NCBI RefSeq assembly: GCF_002090095.1 | Contig: NZ_BBRJ01000002.1 | Coordinates: 248,001 to 312,000, forward strand | Length of the DNA: 64,000 nucleotides | Direction of reading: 5' to 3' | Origin: Demequina sp. NBRC 110053 | GTDB lineage: Bacteria; Actinomycetota; Actinomycetes; Actinomycetales; Demequinaceae | Shown here: positions 48,950 through 57,727 of the stretch, piece by piece | Numbering within the stretch: position 1 is the stretch's first letter | Layout: every line of letters begins with the position of its first letter | Made by a program: the position numbers and the translations under genes | Notes under the pieces: model-generated | The model's database searches: none | What the model was told of the DNA's origin: nothing | What the model saw: only the letters and a program-made list of their open reading frames with translations

Positions 48950-50908
48950 ATGACCAGCACGGAGACTCTGCCACGATTTCCCCAACCCGAGGAGCAGTGG
49001 CGCGAGTTCGTCACGGCGTCGGTGCGCGCGAGCCTCGCTCGCGCCACGACTGCCCTCGGGAGCCTGCGGGCCGGTGCCGCGGACTGCGCTTGGGAGGCGT
49101 GGAACGATGCCGACATCGAGCTGTCGAACGCGCACCAGCTCGTCGAGTCCATCGCCGAGGTGCACCCCGATGCCGACGTGCGGCACTCCTGCACGGAGCT
49201 CGTGCTGGAGATCGCCGCCTTCCGCACCGCCAGGGACGGCGACCCTGAGCTGTACGCCGCGCTCACCGGTGCCCCCGCGCCCGAAGGAGCGGGGTACCTC
49301 CGCGACCTGGTGCTGCGAGACTTCCGCCTCCAAGGCGCCCACCTCGACGCACCCGACCGCGAGCGCCTCGCGCAGATTGATCAGGAGCTCGCGTCAGCCG
49401 AGACAGCGTTCTCCGAGAACATCCGGGAGGACGTGGGCCGCATCCGCGTGGCGCCGGGCGCGCTCGCCGGCCTGCCGGACGACTACGTCGCCGAGCATCC
49501 GCGCGGCGAGGACGGCTTGGTGGAGATCACGACGGACTACCCCGACATGGCGCCGTTCCTCGCCATGGCTCACGACCGGGCGGCACGTGAGGCGCTCGTG
49601 CGCGTCGACTACGACCGCGCGTACCCCGCGAACGACGAGGTGCTGGGCCGCATCCTGCGACTGCGGGACGAGAAGGCGAGACTGCTGGGCTTCTCGGGGT
49701 GGCCGGACTACGCGACCGCACGCATGATGATGCGAGACGGCGCCGGCATCGAGGCGTTCCTCGAGCAGGTCGACGCCGCCGCGCGCCCAGCAGGCACCGC
49801 GGACGCCGCGATGCTCCTCGAGCGTCTGCGCGACGACCACCCGGAGGCGGCGGGGATCACCGTCGCCGACTCGCGGTACTACATCGAGAGGATCAAGGCC
49901 GAGCGGTTCGGAGTCGACCCGCATGAGGTGCGTCGCTTCCTTGACTTCGGGCGGGTCAGGGACGGCATCCTCGAGCTGGCCGGCGAGCTGTTCGACCTCC
50001 GGTTCGATACCGTCGCCGATGCGCCCCGGTGGCACGCCGACGTCGAGGCGTACGACGTCGTCTCAGGTGACCAGCGCATCGGCCGCATCCTTCTGGACAT
50101 GCATCCCCGCGCTGGCAAGTACGGACACATGGCGTGCTTCCCCATCGTGACCGGGATCGCGGGGCGCCAGCTGCCGGTGAGCGCGCTCGTGTGCAACTTC
50201 CCGCGCGGCTCCATGACGTTCGACGACCTCCAGACCTTCCTGCACGAGTTCGGACATCTCCTGCATGCCATCCTGTCCGGCGCCGGTCGCTGGATGAGGC
50301 TGGCTGGCCTGTCGGAGCGGGGCGAGTGGGACTTCGTGGAGGCGCCCTCCCAGCTGCTCGAGGAGTGGGCGTGGGACCACACCGTGCTCGCGCGATTCGC
50401 GGTCGATGGCGATGGCACCGCCATCCCCGCCTCGCTCGTCGAGAGCCTGCGCTCGAGCCGCCACCTCGCTCACGGGCTGCTGACCTGCCGCCAGCTCGTC
50501 TACGCACAGCTGTCGTACCGGCTCCACCGCGACGTGCCGCAGGATCGTGCCGCGTTCGCGACCGCGATCGAAGAGCGCTACGACGTGCGCGAGCTCCTCA
50601 CCGGAACCCACCAGTACGCGAGCTTTGGCCACCTCACGACCTACTCGGCCTGCTACTACACGTATCAGTGGAGCCTCGCGATCGCGCGAGACCTCTTCAC
50701 GGGGTTCGATCAGGACGACCTGCTGAACAAGGACAACGCGAGGCGATACCGCGATGCCGTGCTCGTTCCCGGCGGGGAGCGGCCCGCGAGCGCGCTGGTC
50801 GAGGAGTTCCTCGGGCGCCCCTTCAGCGCGGAGGCATACACGACGTGGCTGGCTCAGCTGGACACCACGGGCGCCGCGACTGAGTCGCGCGGCGCGCCGA
50901 CGGCCTGA
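48950..50908 (+). CDS. M3 family oligopeptidase (thimet/oligopeptidase F-like)
   Basis: This 652-residue cytosolic zinc peptidase cleaves short peptides. The zinc motif HEFGH is at residues 432-436 within FLHEFGHLLHAILSG, and the third-ligand region with a nearby Glu follows (WDFVEAPSQLLEEW). Other M3 landmarks are YGHMACFPIVTG and TYSACYYTYQWSLAIA. The gene has its own leaderless promoter and ends 7 nt before the convergent tetR stop. It is most like bacterial M3A dipeptidyl carboxypeptidase/oligopeptidase A members; substrate range is unknown. Confidence 0.93.
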   Translation: MTSTETLPRFPQPEEQWREFVTASVRASLARATTALGSLRAGAADCAWEAWNDADIELSNAHQLVESIAEVHPDADVRHSCTELVLEIAAFRTARDGDPELYAALTGAPAPEGAGYLRDLVLRDFRLQGAHLDAPDRERLAQIDQELASAETAFSENIREDVGRIRVAPGALAGLPDDYVAEHPRGEDGLVEITTDYPDMAPFLAMAHDRAAREALVRVDYDRAYPANDEVLGRILRLRDEKARLLGFSGWPDYATARMMMRDGAGIEAFLEQVDAAARPAGTADAAMLLERLRDDHPEAAGITVADSRYYIERIKAERFGVDPHEVRRFLDFGRVRDGILELAGELFDLRFDTVADAPRWHADVEAYDVVSGDQRIGRILLDMHPRAGKYGHMACFPIVTGIAGRQLPVSALVCNFPRGSMTFDDLQTFLHEFGHLLHAILSGAGRWMRLAGLSERGEWDFVEAPSQLLEEWAWDHTVLARFAVDGDGTAIPASLVESLRSSRHLAHGLLTCRQLVYAQLSYRLHRDVPQDRAAFATAIEERYDVRELLTGTHQYASFGHLTTYSACYYTYQWSLAIARDLFTGFDQDDLLNKDNARRYRDAVLVPGGERPASALVEEFLGRPFSAEAYTTWLAQLDTTGAATESRGAPTA

Positions 50909-50915
50909 GCGTCGG

Positions 50916-51530
50916 CTACGGGAACTCCAGGGGCGCCCGCAGCTGTGCATGGAGATGCGCCGCCACCACTGCGGCCATGGAGGTCGGCAGGGTGCCCAGC
51001 AGCCACTGCACCTGGAGTCCGTCGAGCAGGGCGATGAGCTGCGCCCCGGCGATCTCAGGGTCGACGCCTTCGACCAGGTCGCCGGCCTCCCGCGCCACCG
51101 CATACGCGCCGACGAGGCTCGCGAGCAGCCGCTCGTAGCGCCCCCGGAAGTAGTCGTGCGCAGGGTGGTCAGCGCTCGTCGCCTCGGCGGACAGCGTGGT
51201 GAAGAGCTCGACGAGCGGACGCTGGGTCTCGTTCTTCTCGGCCGAGCCGACCATGGACCTCAGCGCCTCGCGGCCGAGCTCGCTGCGCACCGGGTTGTCG
51301 AGCGCCCCCTGCTGGTCGCGGTGCTCGAGCACCGCCATCAGGAGGGCCTCCTTGGTCGGGAAGTGGTAGAGCACGCCTGGGTGCGTCATCCCCGCTCGCG
51401 CCGCGATGTCGCGCAGGGATCCCGCCCGATAGCCCGACTCGCAGAACTGCTCCGTCGCGGCGGCGATGATGTGCGCGCGAGTGTCGCGACCGCGCTGCTG
51501 TCGACCATCGAGAGGCTCGGGCTCGGACAT
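50916..51530 (-). CDS. TetR family regulator, probable repressor of the beta-glucosidase operon
   Basis: The 204-residue protein has an N-terminal TetR helix-turn-helix (IIAAATEQFCESGYRAGSLRDIAA with MTHPGVLYHFPTKEALL) and a helical ligand-binding C-terminal domain. It is divergent from the GH3 gene, and the 84-bp space between them holds an inverted repeat that overlaps both promoters. Start ATG 51530 is favoured: TAAGTT lies 7 nt upstream (leaderless), whereas the TTG three codons before it falls next to the operator. The inducer is probably a sugar or glucoside, inferred from the neighbours. Confidence 0.92.
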   Translation of the reverse strand: MSEPEPLDGRQQRGRDTRAHIIAAATEQFCESGYRAGSLRDIAARAGMTHPGVLYHFPTKEALLMAVLEHRDQQGALDNPVRSELGREALRSMVGSAEKNETQRPLVELFTTLSAEATSADHPAHDYFRGRYERLLASLVGAYAVAREAGDLVEGVDPEIAGAQLIALLDGLQVQWLLGTLPTSMAAVVAAHLHAQLRAPLEFP

Positions 51531-51539
51531 GAACGGCAA

Positions 51540-51555
51540 CTTACCACGCGGTAAG
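51540..51555. promoter_or_regulatory. TetR-type operator: CTTACC-N4-GGTAAG
   Basis: Perfect 6-bp arms around ACGC. It overlaps the tetR -10 (TAAGTT, 51538-51543) and lies 9 bp upstream of a TAGCAT -10 (51565-51570) for the GH3 gene, so one bound dimer could repress both. Confidence 0.65.
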
Positions 51556-51614
51556 GAACTTTGGTAGCATCGTCACGGCCTCGATGCAGACCGCCCCGCC
51601 GCGAAAGGACCCTC

Positions 51615-53858
51615 ATGGACGCTCCCGCCTACCTCGACTCGTCGCTCACGACCGCGGACAGGGTCGCTGATCTCGTCTCGCGCATGACTCTGCCCGAGAA
51701 GGTGGGCCAGATGATGCAGCTCAACTCGAAGGACGGCGTGACGGGGCTCATCGAGGACTTCCACGTGGGCTCGATCCTCCACACCTCCCCCGCGGCCATG
51801 GTCGAGGCCGACACCGCGGTGCGCGGATCCCGCCTGCGCATCCCGCTGCTGGTGGGCGAGGACTGCATCCACGGCCACTCGTTCTTCGAGGGCGCCGAGA
51901 TCTACCCCACGCAGCTCGGGCTCGCGGCGACATGGGATCGCGACCTCGTGCAGCGCATCGCGCGCGCTACAGCAGTCGAGGTCTCCGCCACCGGCATCCA
52001 CTGGACCTTCTCTCCGGTGCTGTGCATCACGCGCGACCTCCGCTGGGGCCGGGTGTCCGAGACCTTCGGCGAGGACCCGTACCTGATCGGCGAGCTCGCC
52101 TCCGCGATGGTGGCCGGATACCAGGGAGACGGACTCGACGACCCGACGGCGATCCTCGCGACGGCCAAGCACTTCGCCGGATACTCCGAGACGCAGGGGG
52201 GCCGCGATGCCTCCGAGGCCGACCTGTCGCGGCGCAAGCTGCGCTCGTGGTTCCTGCCGCCCTTCGAACGCGTGGCCCGCGAGGGCTGCCGCACCTTCAT
52301 GCTCGGCTACCAGGGCATCGACGGCACGCCCATCACCGTGAACGACTGGCTCCTGAACGACGTGCTGCGCGGAGAGTGGGGCTACGCCGGAACCCTCATC
52401 ACCGACTGGGACAACGTCGGCAACCTCGTGCGCGAGCAGCGCATGTTCCCCGACTACGCGACCGCCGCCGCTGCCGCCGTGAACGCGGGCAACGACATGA
52501 TCATGGCGACCCCGGCCTTCTTCGACGGCGCCCAGGAGGCCGTGGCGCGGGGCCTGCTGCCCGAGGAGCGCATCGACGAGGCCGTCGGTCGCATCCTCAC
52601 GCTGAAGTTCGACCTGGGCCTGTTCGAGAACCCCCGCCTGCCGGACGCCGACCGCCAGCGGGAGGTCATCGGACAGGACGCCCATCGCGCGCTGGGCCTC
52701 GAGGCTTCCCGGCGCTCGCTCGTGCTGCTCGAGAACGACGGGCTGCTGCCGCTCGACACGGGCGAGGGCGCCCCTCCGCGCCGCATCGCCGTCGTGGGTC
52801 CCAACGCGCACGACGCCCAGACGCAGCTGGGCGACTGGGCCGGCAGCTCCGGCCAGGCCGATTGGCTGCCGCACGGCCAGCCCCGCGACATGATCCTGAC
52901 CACCGTGGACGGCCTGCGTGAGCAGGTCCCCGACGGCTGGGAGGTGACGTACGAGCGCGGCGCAGAGATCGGCACCACGGGTCCCGACCCCGAGGGCGAG
53001 ACCTTCGCGGACGGCCAGCCCCGGCCGCACATCATGAACGCGGCCGAGCCTGACGCGGATCAGATCGCCGCCGCCGTCGCCGCGTCCCAGGGCGCCGATG
53101 CCGTGGTCGCCGTGCTCGGCGACCGCATCGAGCTCATCGGCGAGGGCCGCTCCACCGCGACGCTCGAGCTGCTGGGCGGGCAGGTCGCCCTGCTCGATGC
53201 CCTCGTCGAGACCGCCACCCCGGTCATCCTCGTCGTGCTCGCCTCCAAGCCCCACGTGCTTCCCCCGTCGGCGGAACGCGCATCGGCGATCATCTGGGCT
53301 GCCAACCCTGGCATGCACGGCGGCCAGGCCATCGCGGAGCTGATCCTGGGAGCGATCGAGCCCAGCGGTCGCCTGCCGCTCTCGTGGCCGCGCCACGTGG
53401 GCCAGCAGCCCACGTACTACAACCAGATCGACGCCCAGCACGGGCACCGCTACGCCGATCTCACTCAGGAGCCGCGGTGGGTGTTCGGCGAGGGCCGGAG
53501 CTTCACCACGGTCGAGTACTCCGACCTGCAGCTGCTCGCGCCGGGCGACGACGATGTGGTCCGCGCGCACGTCACCCTCGCCAACACCGGCTCGCGCCCC
53601 GCGCTCGAGACGGTGCAGGTGTACGTGCGCGACGAGGTCACGTCGGCGACGTGGGCCGACCGCGAGCTCAAGGCGCACCGACAGGTGACCCTCGCGCCGG
53701 GCGAGACGCGCGCCGTCGAGCTCGAGCTTCCGCTCGCGGCATGCTCGATCGTCAATGCCGAGGGCGAGCGCGTCATCGAGCCGGGAACGTTCACCATGCT
53801 CGTGGGCCCATCGTCACGCCTGCGGGACCTGCTGTCCGTGCGGTTCAGGATCGGCTAG
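51615..53858 (+). CDS. Glycoside hydrolase family 3 beta-glucosidase
   Basis: The 747-residue enzyme hydrolyses beta-linked glucosides or related sugars from the non-reducing end. It shows the GH3 N-terminal barrel (LVGEDCIHGHSFFEGAEIYP, KHFAGYSETQGGRDAS), the nucleophile Asp264 in LITDWDNVG, the C-terminal alpha/beta sandwich with the probable acid/base region (VLGDRIELIGEGRS), and a fibronectin-III-like domain at the end. No signal peptide is present, so it works inside the cell on imported oligosaccharides; the MFS gene 3 nt downstream may be the importer. AAGGA precedes ATG 51615. Confidence 0.95.
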   Translation: MDAPAYLDSSLTTADRVADLVSRMTLPEKVGQMMQLNSKDGVTGLIEDFHVGSILHTSPAAMVEADTAVRGSRLRIPLLVGEDCIHGHSFFEGAEIYPTQLGLAATWDRDLVQRIARATAVEVSATGIHWTFSPVLCITRDLRWGRVSETFGEDPYLIGELASAMVAGYQGDGLDDPTAILATAKHFAGYSETQGGRDASEADLSRRKLRSWFLPPFERVAREGCRTFMLGYQGIDGTPITVNDWLLNDVLRGEWGYAGTLITDWDNVGNLVREQRMFPDYATAAAAAVNAGNDMIMATPAFFDGAQEAVARGLLPEERIDEAVGRILTLKFDLGLFENPRLPDADRQREVIGQDAHRALGLEASRRSLVLLENDGLLPLDTGEGAPPRRIAVVGPNAHDAQTQLGDWAGSSGQADWLPHGQPRDMILTTVDGLREQVPDGWEVTYERGAEIGTTGPDPEGETFADGQPRPHIMNAAEPDADQIAAAVAASQGADAVVAVLGDRIELIGEGRSTATLELLGGQVALLDALVETATPVILVVLASKPHVLPPSAERASAIIWAANPGMHGGQAIAELILGAIEPSGRLPLSWPRHVGQQPTYYNQIDAQHGHRYADLTQEPRWVFGEGRSFTTVEYSDLQLLAPGDDDVVRAHVTLANTGSRPALETVQVYVRDEVTSATWADRELKAHRQVTLAPGETRAVELELPLAACSIVNAEGERVIEPGTFTMLVGPSSRLRDLLSVRFRIG

Positions 53859-53861
53859 CCC

Positions 53862-55118
53862 ATGTCGGACGCCACACGGCCCATGCGCACGGCGACCGTG
53901 ACCCGCGACCTGCGCCGCGCCCGCCTGGGCGTCTCGCTGATCTTCGCGACCAACGGCATCCTGCTTGGGAGCCTCGCGCCGCGTCTGCCCGAGCTGCGCG
54001 ACGGCCTGAGCCTGTCCTACGGCCAGCTGGGCGTCGCGATGGCGATGTGGCCGGTAGGCGCGCTGCTGCTGGGCCTCGCCTCCGGCACCCTCATCCGACG
54101 CTTCCGGTCGTCACGCGTCGCGGTCGCAGGCATGGTGCTGTGTGCGATCGCGCTGATGGGCGCCGGGCTCGCGAGCAACGTCTACCTGTTCGCGGCGGCG
54201 CTGTTCGTCGTGGGAGCGACGGACGCGTGGGTCGACGTCGCGCAGAACTCTCACGGCCTGCGGGTCCAGCGACTGTACCGGCGCTCGATCAACAATGGCT
54301 TCCACGCGATGTGGTCGCTGGGCGCCGTCACGGGCGGACTGCTGGGCGCAGCGGCCGCAGGCCTCGACGTCTCAGTGCGGTGGCAGTTCGCGGGCATGGT
54401 GGTGCTGGTGGTCGCGATCAACGTCGTGACCTACCCGCTGCTTCTCAAGGGGCCCGAGCCGCAGACCACCGCCGACGAGGGAGCCGATGAGGCCGCCATG
54501 CCTCACGAGGCGCCGCGCCGCGCCGGCTCACCTCGCCTGTGGCTGCTGCTGGGGGCGCTGTCCCTCATCTCGATCGCGGGAGCATGGGCGGAGGACGCGG
54601 CGGCGACCTGGGCGGCCAGCTACCTGCGCGACGAGCTCGCCGCGCCCGCCGCCATCGCGGCCTTCGGATTCGTGTCCCTGCAGGGCTGCCAGTTCGTCGG
54701 GAGGCTCACGGGCGACCGCATGATCGACCGGTTCGGTCAGCGCGCCGTCGCGCGCACCGGCGGGCTGCTGATGTTCGTCGGCATGGGTCTCGCTCTCGCG
54801 TTCCCGTCGGTGTGGGGCACGATCGTCGGGTTCGGCGCTGCCGGCCTGGGCATCGCCACCCTGATCCCCGGCGCGTTCCACGCAGCGGACGAGCTTCCAG
54901 GCCTCAAGTCCGGCAGCGGCCTCACGATCGTGGGCTGGACTCTGCGCCTGGCGTTCCTGCTGTCGCCGCCGATCGTGGGCGCGATCGCCGACGCCACGTC
55001 GCTGCGCGTCGGGCTCGCGATCATGCCGGTCATGGGCCTGCTGGTCGTGCTGCTCGCGGGAGTCATGGAACCGCGCCGCCTCCAGGCTTCGCCCTCTGCG
55101 TCGAACGGTCCCCTGTAA
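53862..55118 (+). CDS. MFS transporter
   Basis: The 418-residue protein has about twelve hydrophobic helices with an MFS opening (FATNGILLGSLAPRLPEL), the loop motif GTLIRRFRSSRVAVAG, and a second-half equivalent GDRMIDRFGQRAVARTGG. It resembles the YbjJ/FucP-like group of sugar or drug/H+ carriers in actinobacteria. It follows the GH3 gene by 3 nt and probably shares its TetR-controlled promoter, so uptake of the glycoside is a reasonable guess; export cannot be excluded. Confidence 0.88.
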   Translation: MSDATRPMRTATVTRDLRRARLGVSLIFATNGILLGSLAPRLPELRDGLSLSYGQLGVAMAMWPVGALLLGLASGTLIRRFRSSRVAVAGMVLCAIALMGAGLASNVYLFAAALFVVGATDAWVDVAQNSHGLRVQRLYRRSINNGFHAMWSLGAVTGGLLGAAAAGLDVSVRWQFAGMVVLVVAINVVTYPLLLKGPEPQTTADEGADEAAMPHEAPRRAGSPRLWLLLGALSLISIAGAWAEDAAATWAASYLRDELAAPAAIAAFGFVSLQGCQFVGRLTGDRMIDRFGQRAVARTGGLLMFVGMGLALAFPSVWGTIVGFGAAGLGIATLIPGAFHAADELPGLKSGSGLTIVGWTLRLAFLLSPPIVGAIADATSLRVGLAIMPVMGLLVVLLAGVMEPRRLQASPSASNGPL

Positions 55119-55156
55119 AACGGATCTCGGAGCACCGCGCGCTCGAGGCGCGCGCT

Positions 55157-55948
55157 ATGGGATCGTGGTCGGTGATGCAGCCCTTCACCAAGACGCGTTC
55201 CGATGCTCCGGCAGGCTTCTTCGAGGCCGAGGCGGCCGGGCTGCGCTGGCTGGCCGCCGCGCGCGGGGCTCGCGTGGCAACCGTTCTCGAGGCAGAGCCT
55301 GGTCGCATCGTCCTCGAGCGCATCGTCCCGTCCCGCCCCACCCCCGAGGCGGCGCGTGCATTCGGGCGCGACCTGGCGAGCACGCACGGGGCCGGCGCCG
55401 ACGCCTTCGGGTCGCCGCCCGCAGGCTGGGACGGCCCGCTGTACATCGGTTCCCGCGAGATGCCCTCCCACACCGCCGACGCGTGGGGCGCCTTCTACGC
55501 ACAGGCTCGGGTCGAGCCATTCCTGGCGCCGGCGGTGGCGAACGGCCATCTCACCGCCGCCGAGGAGGAGCAGGTGCGTGAGGCCTGCGCGGTGGTCGCC
55601 AGCGGCACGTTCGACGATGCCACTGCGCCAGCACGCATCCACGGCGACCTCTGGGCGGGCAATCTACTGTTCGACGCCGACGGCGCCATCCTGATCGACC
55701 CCGCCGCGCACGGCGGGCACCCCGAGACCGACCTGGCGATGCTGGCGCTCTTCGGCGCGCCGCACCTCGACGAGATTCTCGCGGGCTACAAGGAGCGGTC
55801 GCGCCTCGCGACCGGCTGGCGGGAACGGGTGCCGGTGCACCAGCTGCACCCCCTCGCGGTGCACGCTGCCGGCCACGGGCGCTCCTACGGCGTCGAGCTC
55901 GCGCGGGCGGCTCGCGCGACGCTCCGACTCGCCGGTGCCGCCGCCTGA
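55157..55948 (+). CDS. Fructosamine-3-kinase family protein
   Basis: These kinases phosphorylate ketoamines formed by glycation, leading to repair of sugar-damaged amines. The 263-residue protein has the family start TKTRSDAPAGFFEAEAAGLR, the catalytic loop ARIHGDLWAGNLLFD and the metal-binding IDPAAHGGHPETDLAML. ATG 55157 has GAGG at a suitable distance; ATG 55175 (MQPFTKTRSDAP) fits family alignments slightly better and is an alternative. It follows the GH3-MFS pair by 38 nt and could be co-transcribed with it. Confidence 0.88.
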   Translation: MGSWSVMQPFTKTRSDAPAGFFEAEAAGLRWLAAARGARVATVLEAEPGRIVLERIVPSRPTPEAARAFGRDLASTHGAGADAFGSPPAGWDGPLYIGSREMPSHTADAWGAFYAQARVEPFLAPAVANGHLTAAEEEQVREACAVVASGTFDDATAPARIHGDLWAGNLLFDADGAILIDPAAHGGHPETDLAMLALFGAPHLDEILAGYKERSRLATGWRERVPVHQLHPLAVHAAGHGRSYGVELARAARATLRLAGAAA

Positions 55949-56006
55949 CGGAACGAGCTCGAGCCGAGATGTGGAGCGCTGCGGGAATGAATCGGCGGCG
56001 GTCGCG

Positions 56007-56039
56007 TTGATAGATGCAAACGCATATAATTGCGGTCAA
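56007..56039. promoter_or_regulatory. Promoter with TATAAT and MarR-type inverted repeat before the monooxygenase operon
   Basis: A consensus TATAAT lies at 56025-56030. ATGC-AAAC-GCAT (56014-56025) is a perfect 4-bp-arm repeat abutting it, within a longer segment starting TTGA (56007) and ending TCAA (56039). This is the most AT-rich patch of the window. The MarR protein encoded in the operon is the likely binder. Confidence 0.55.
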
Positions 56040-56069
56040 GGAACCGATGTGCACTCCAGGAGGCACCCC

Positions 56070-57254
56070 ATGCAGTTCGGCATCATGTCCGTCTCGGACA
56101 TCACTCGCGACCCGGTCACCGGCCACACGCCGTCGGAGGCCGAGCGCATCGACGCGATCAAGCAGATCGCCGTGAAGGCCGAGGAGGTGGGACTCGACGT
56201 CTTCGCGATCGGCGAGCACCACAACCCGCCGTTCTTCAGCTCCTCGCCCACGACGCTGCTCGCGCACATCGGGGCGCTGACCGAGCGTCTGATCCTCACC
56301 ACGAGCACCACGCTCATCACCACCAACGACCCGGTGCGCATCGCCGAGGAGTACGCGATGCTGCAGCACCTCACCAAGGGCCGCATGGACCTGATGCTCG
56401 GCCGCGGCAACACCGCGCCGGTGTACCCGTGGTTCGGCCAGGACATCCGCCAGGGCCTCCCCCTCGCGCTCGAGAATTACAACCTGCTGCACCGCCTGTG
56501 GCGCGAGGACGTCGTGGACTGGGAGGGTAACTTCCGCGGCCCCCTGCAGGGCTTCACGTCCACGCCGCGACCGCTCGACGACGTCCCGCCGTTCGTGTGG
56601 CACGGGTCGATCCGCACGCCCGAGATCGCCGAGCAGGCCGCGTACTACGGCAACGGCTACTTCGCGAACAACATCTTCTGGCCCAAGGAGCACTACAAGC
56701 GCCTCATCGACTTCTACCGCCGCCGCTTCGAGGCGCACGGGCACGGCGCTCAGAAGGAGGCGATCGTCGGGCTGGGTGGCCAGGCCTTCATCGCGAAGAG
56801 CAGTCAGGCCGCGCGCGACCAGTTCCGCCCCTACTTCAACGAGGCCCCCGTCTACGGCAACGGACCGCGCATGGAGGACTTCGAGGAGATGACCCCGCTG
56901 TCGGTGGGCAGCCCGCAGGAGGTCATCGACAAGACGCTGACCTTCCGCGAGGCGTTCGGTGACTACCAGCGCCAGCTGTTCCTGATCGACCACGCCGGCC
57001 TGCCCCTGAGCATCGTCCTCGAGCAGCTCGAGCTGCTGGGCGGCGAGGTCGTACCGGTCCTGCGCAAGGAGCTCGACGCCAAGCGCGAGCCCGGCACGGC
57101 CGAGGCGCCCACGCACGCGGGCCTTGTCAAGGCCAAGTACGGCGATGCCGAGCCGCGCCAGCCCCGCCCGAACGCCAACCGCGGCGACAACGTCACGGGC
57201 GGCTCGCCCTACCAGGACTCCGAGTCCAGCGTCGCCGCGTACCCCTCGATGTGA
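56070..57254 (+). CDS. CE1758-family luciferase-like FMN-dependent monooxygenase
   Basis: This 394-residue protein is a class C flavin monooxygenase (TIM-barrel, LLM class) with MQFGIMSVSDITRDPVTGHT, FAIGEHHNPPFFSSSPTTLL, LILTTSTTLITTNDPVRIAE and MLGRGNTAPVYPWFG. The CE1758 family is always near a CE1759 FMN reductase that supplies FMNH2, and this is so here. The C-terminal 60 residues are polar and proline-rich. AGGAGG precedes the ATG. The substrate is unknown. A MarR gene overlaps its end (GTGA). Confidence 0.92.
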   Translation: MQFGIMSVSDITRDPVTGHTPSEAERIDAIKQIAVKAEEVGLDVFAIGEHHNPPFFSSSPTTLLAHIGALTERLILTTSTTLITTNDPVRIAEEYAMLQHLTKGRMDLMLGRGNTAPVYPWFGQDIRQGLPLALENYNLLHRLWREDVVDWEGNFRGPLQGFTSTPRPLDDVPPFVWHGSIRTPEIAEQAAYYGNGYFANNIFWPKEHYKRLIDFYRRRFEAHGHGAQKEAIVGLGGQAFIAKSSQAARDQFRPYFNEAPVYGNGPRMEDFEEMTPLSVGSPQEVIDKTLTFREAFGDYQRQLFLIDHAGLPLSIVLEQLELLGGEVVPVLRKELDAKREPGTAEAPTHAGLVKAKYGDAEPRQPRPNANRGDNVTGGSPYQDSESSVAAYPSM

Positions 57255-57727
57255 GCACGGCGATGAGCACTGTGAGCGCCGATGCGCGGGCGAGGTCCCG
57301 CACGCACCTCGCCAACGACGCGTGGGAGGCATCGCTCGCCGCCCACGCGGCGCTGATGCGCCGCTTCAGCACCGAGGACGTGTGGCACGGGCTGTCGATG
57401 CGCGAGTACGACGTGCTCTACACCCTCTCCAAGTGCTCCGGCCCCCAGCGGCTGGGCGAGGTCGGCAGGCACGTGCTGCTGAGCCAGCCGGCGCTGTCAC
57501 GGCTGGTCGACCGCCTGGTCGACAAGGGCTTGGTGGGCCGATGCGCCGACCCCGCCGATGCGCGCGCGGCTCACCTCTCGCTCACCGACGAGGGTCGGGC
57601 GCTCCAGCGGCGGGTCGGCCGCGCGCACGGTCGCGCCGTCGCGGCAGCCATGACTGCCGCACTGACCGATGAGGAGCTCGCGCTCCTCGAGACCCTCTCT
57701 CGCAAGCTCACGGAGGAGACCCCATGA
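57251..57727 (+). CDS. MarR family regulator of the flavin operon
   Basis: The 158-residue protein has the MarR winged helix (LSMREYDVLYTLSKCSGP, LGEVGRHVLLSQPALSRLVDRL and a wing with DPADARAAHLSLTDEG) between helical dimerisation segments. It lies between the monooxygenase and reductase genes with 4-nt overlaps on both sides, so it should be autoregulated with them. One cysteine lies near the start of the DNA-binding region (SKCSG), where OhrR-like regulators do not usually have theirs; redox sensing is possible but unsupported. Confidence 0.92.
   Translation: MSTAMSTVSADARARSRTHLANDAWEASLAAHAALMRRFSTEDVWHGLSMREYDVLYTLSKCSGPQRLGEVGRHVLLSQPALSRLVDRLVDKGLVGRCADPADARAAHLSLTDEGRALQRRVGRAHGRAVAAAMTAALTDEELALLETLSRKLTEETP

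Noticed and set aside
56007..56030. TTGATA and TATAAT as a full sigma-70 promoter
   Set aside because: The hexamers are only 12 bp apart instead of about 17, so TTGATA is unlikely to be the -35. It is treated as part of the operator.
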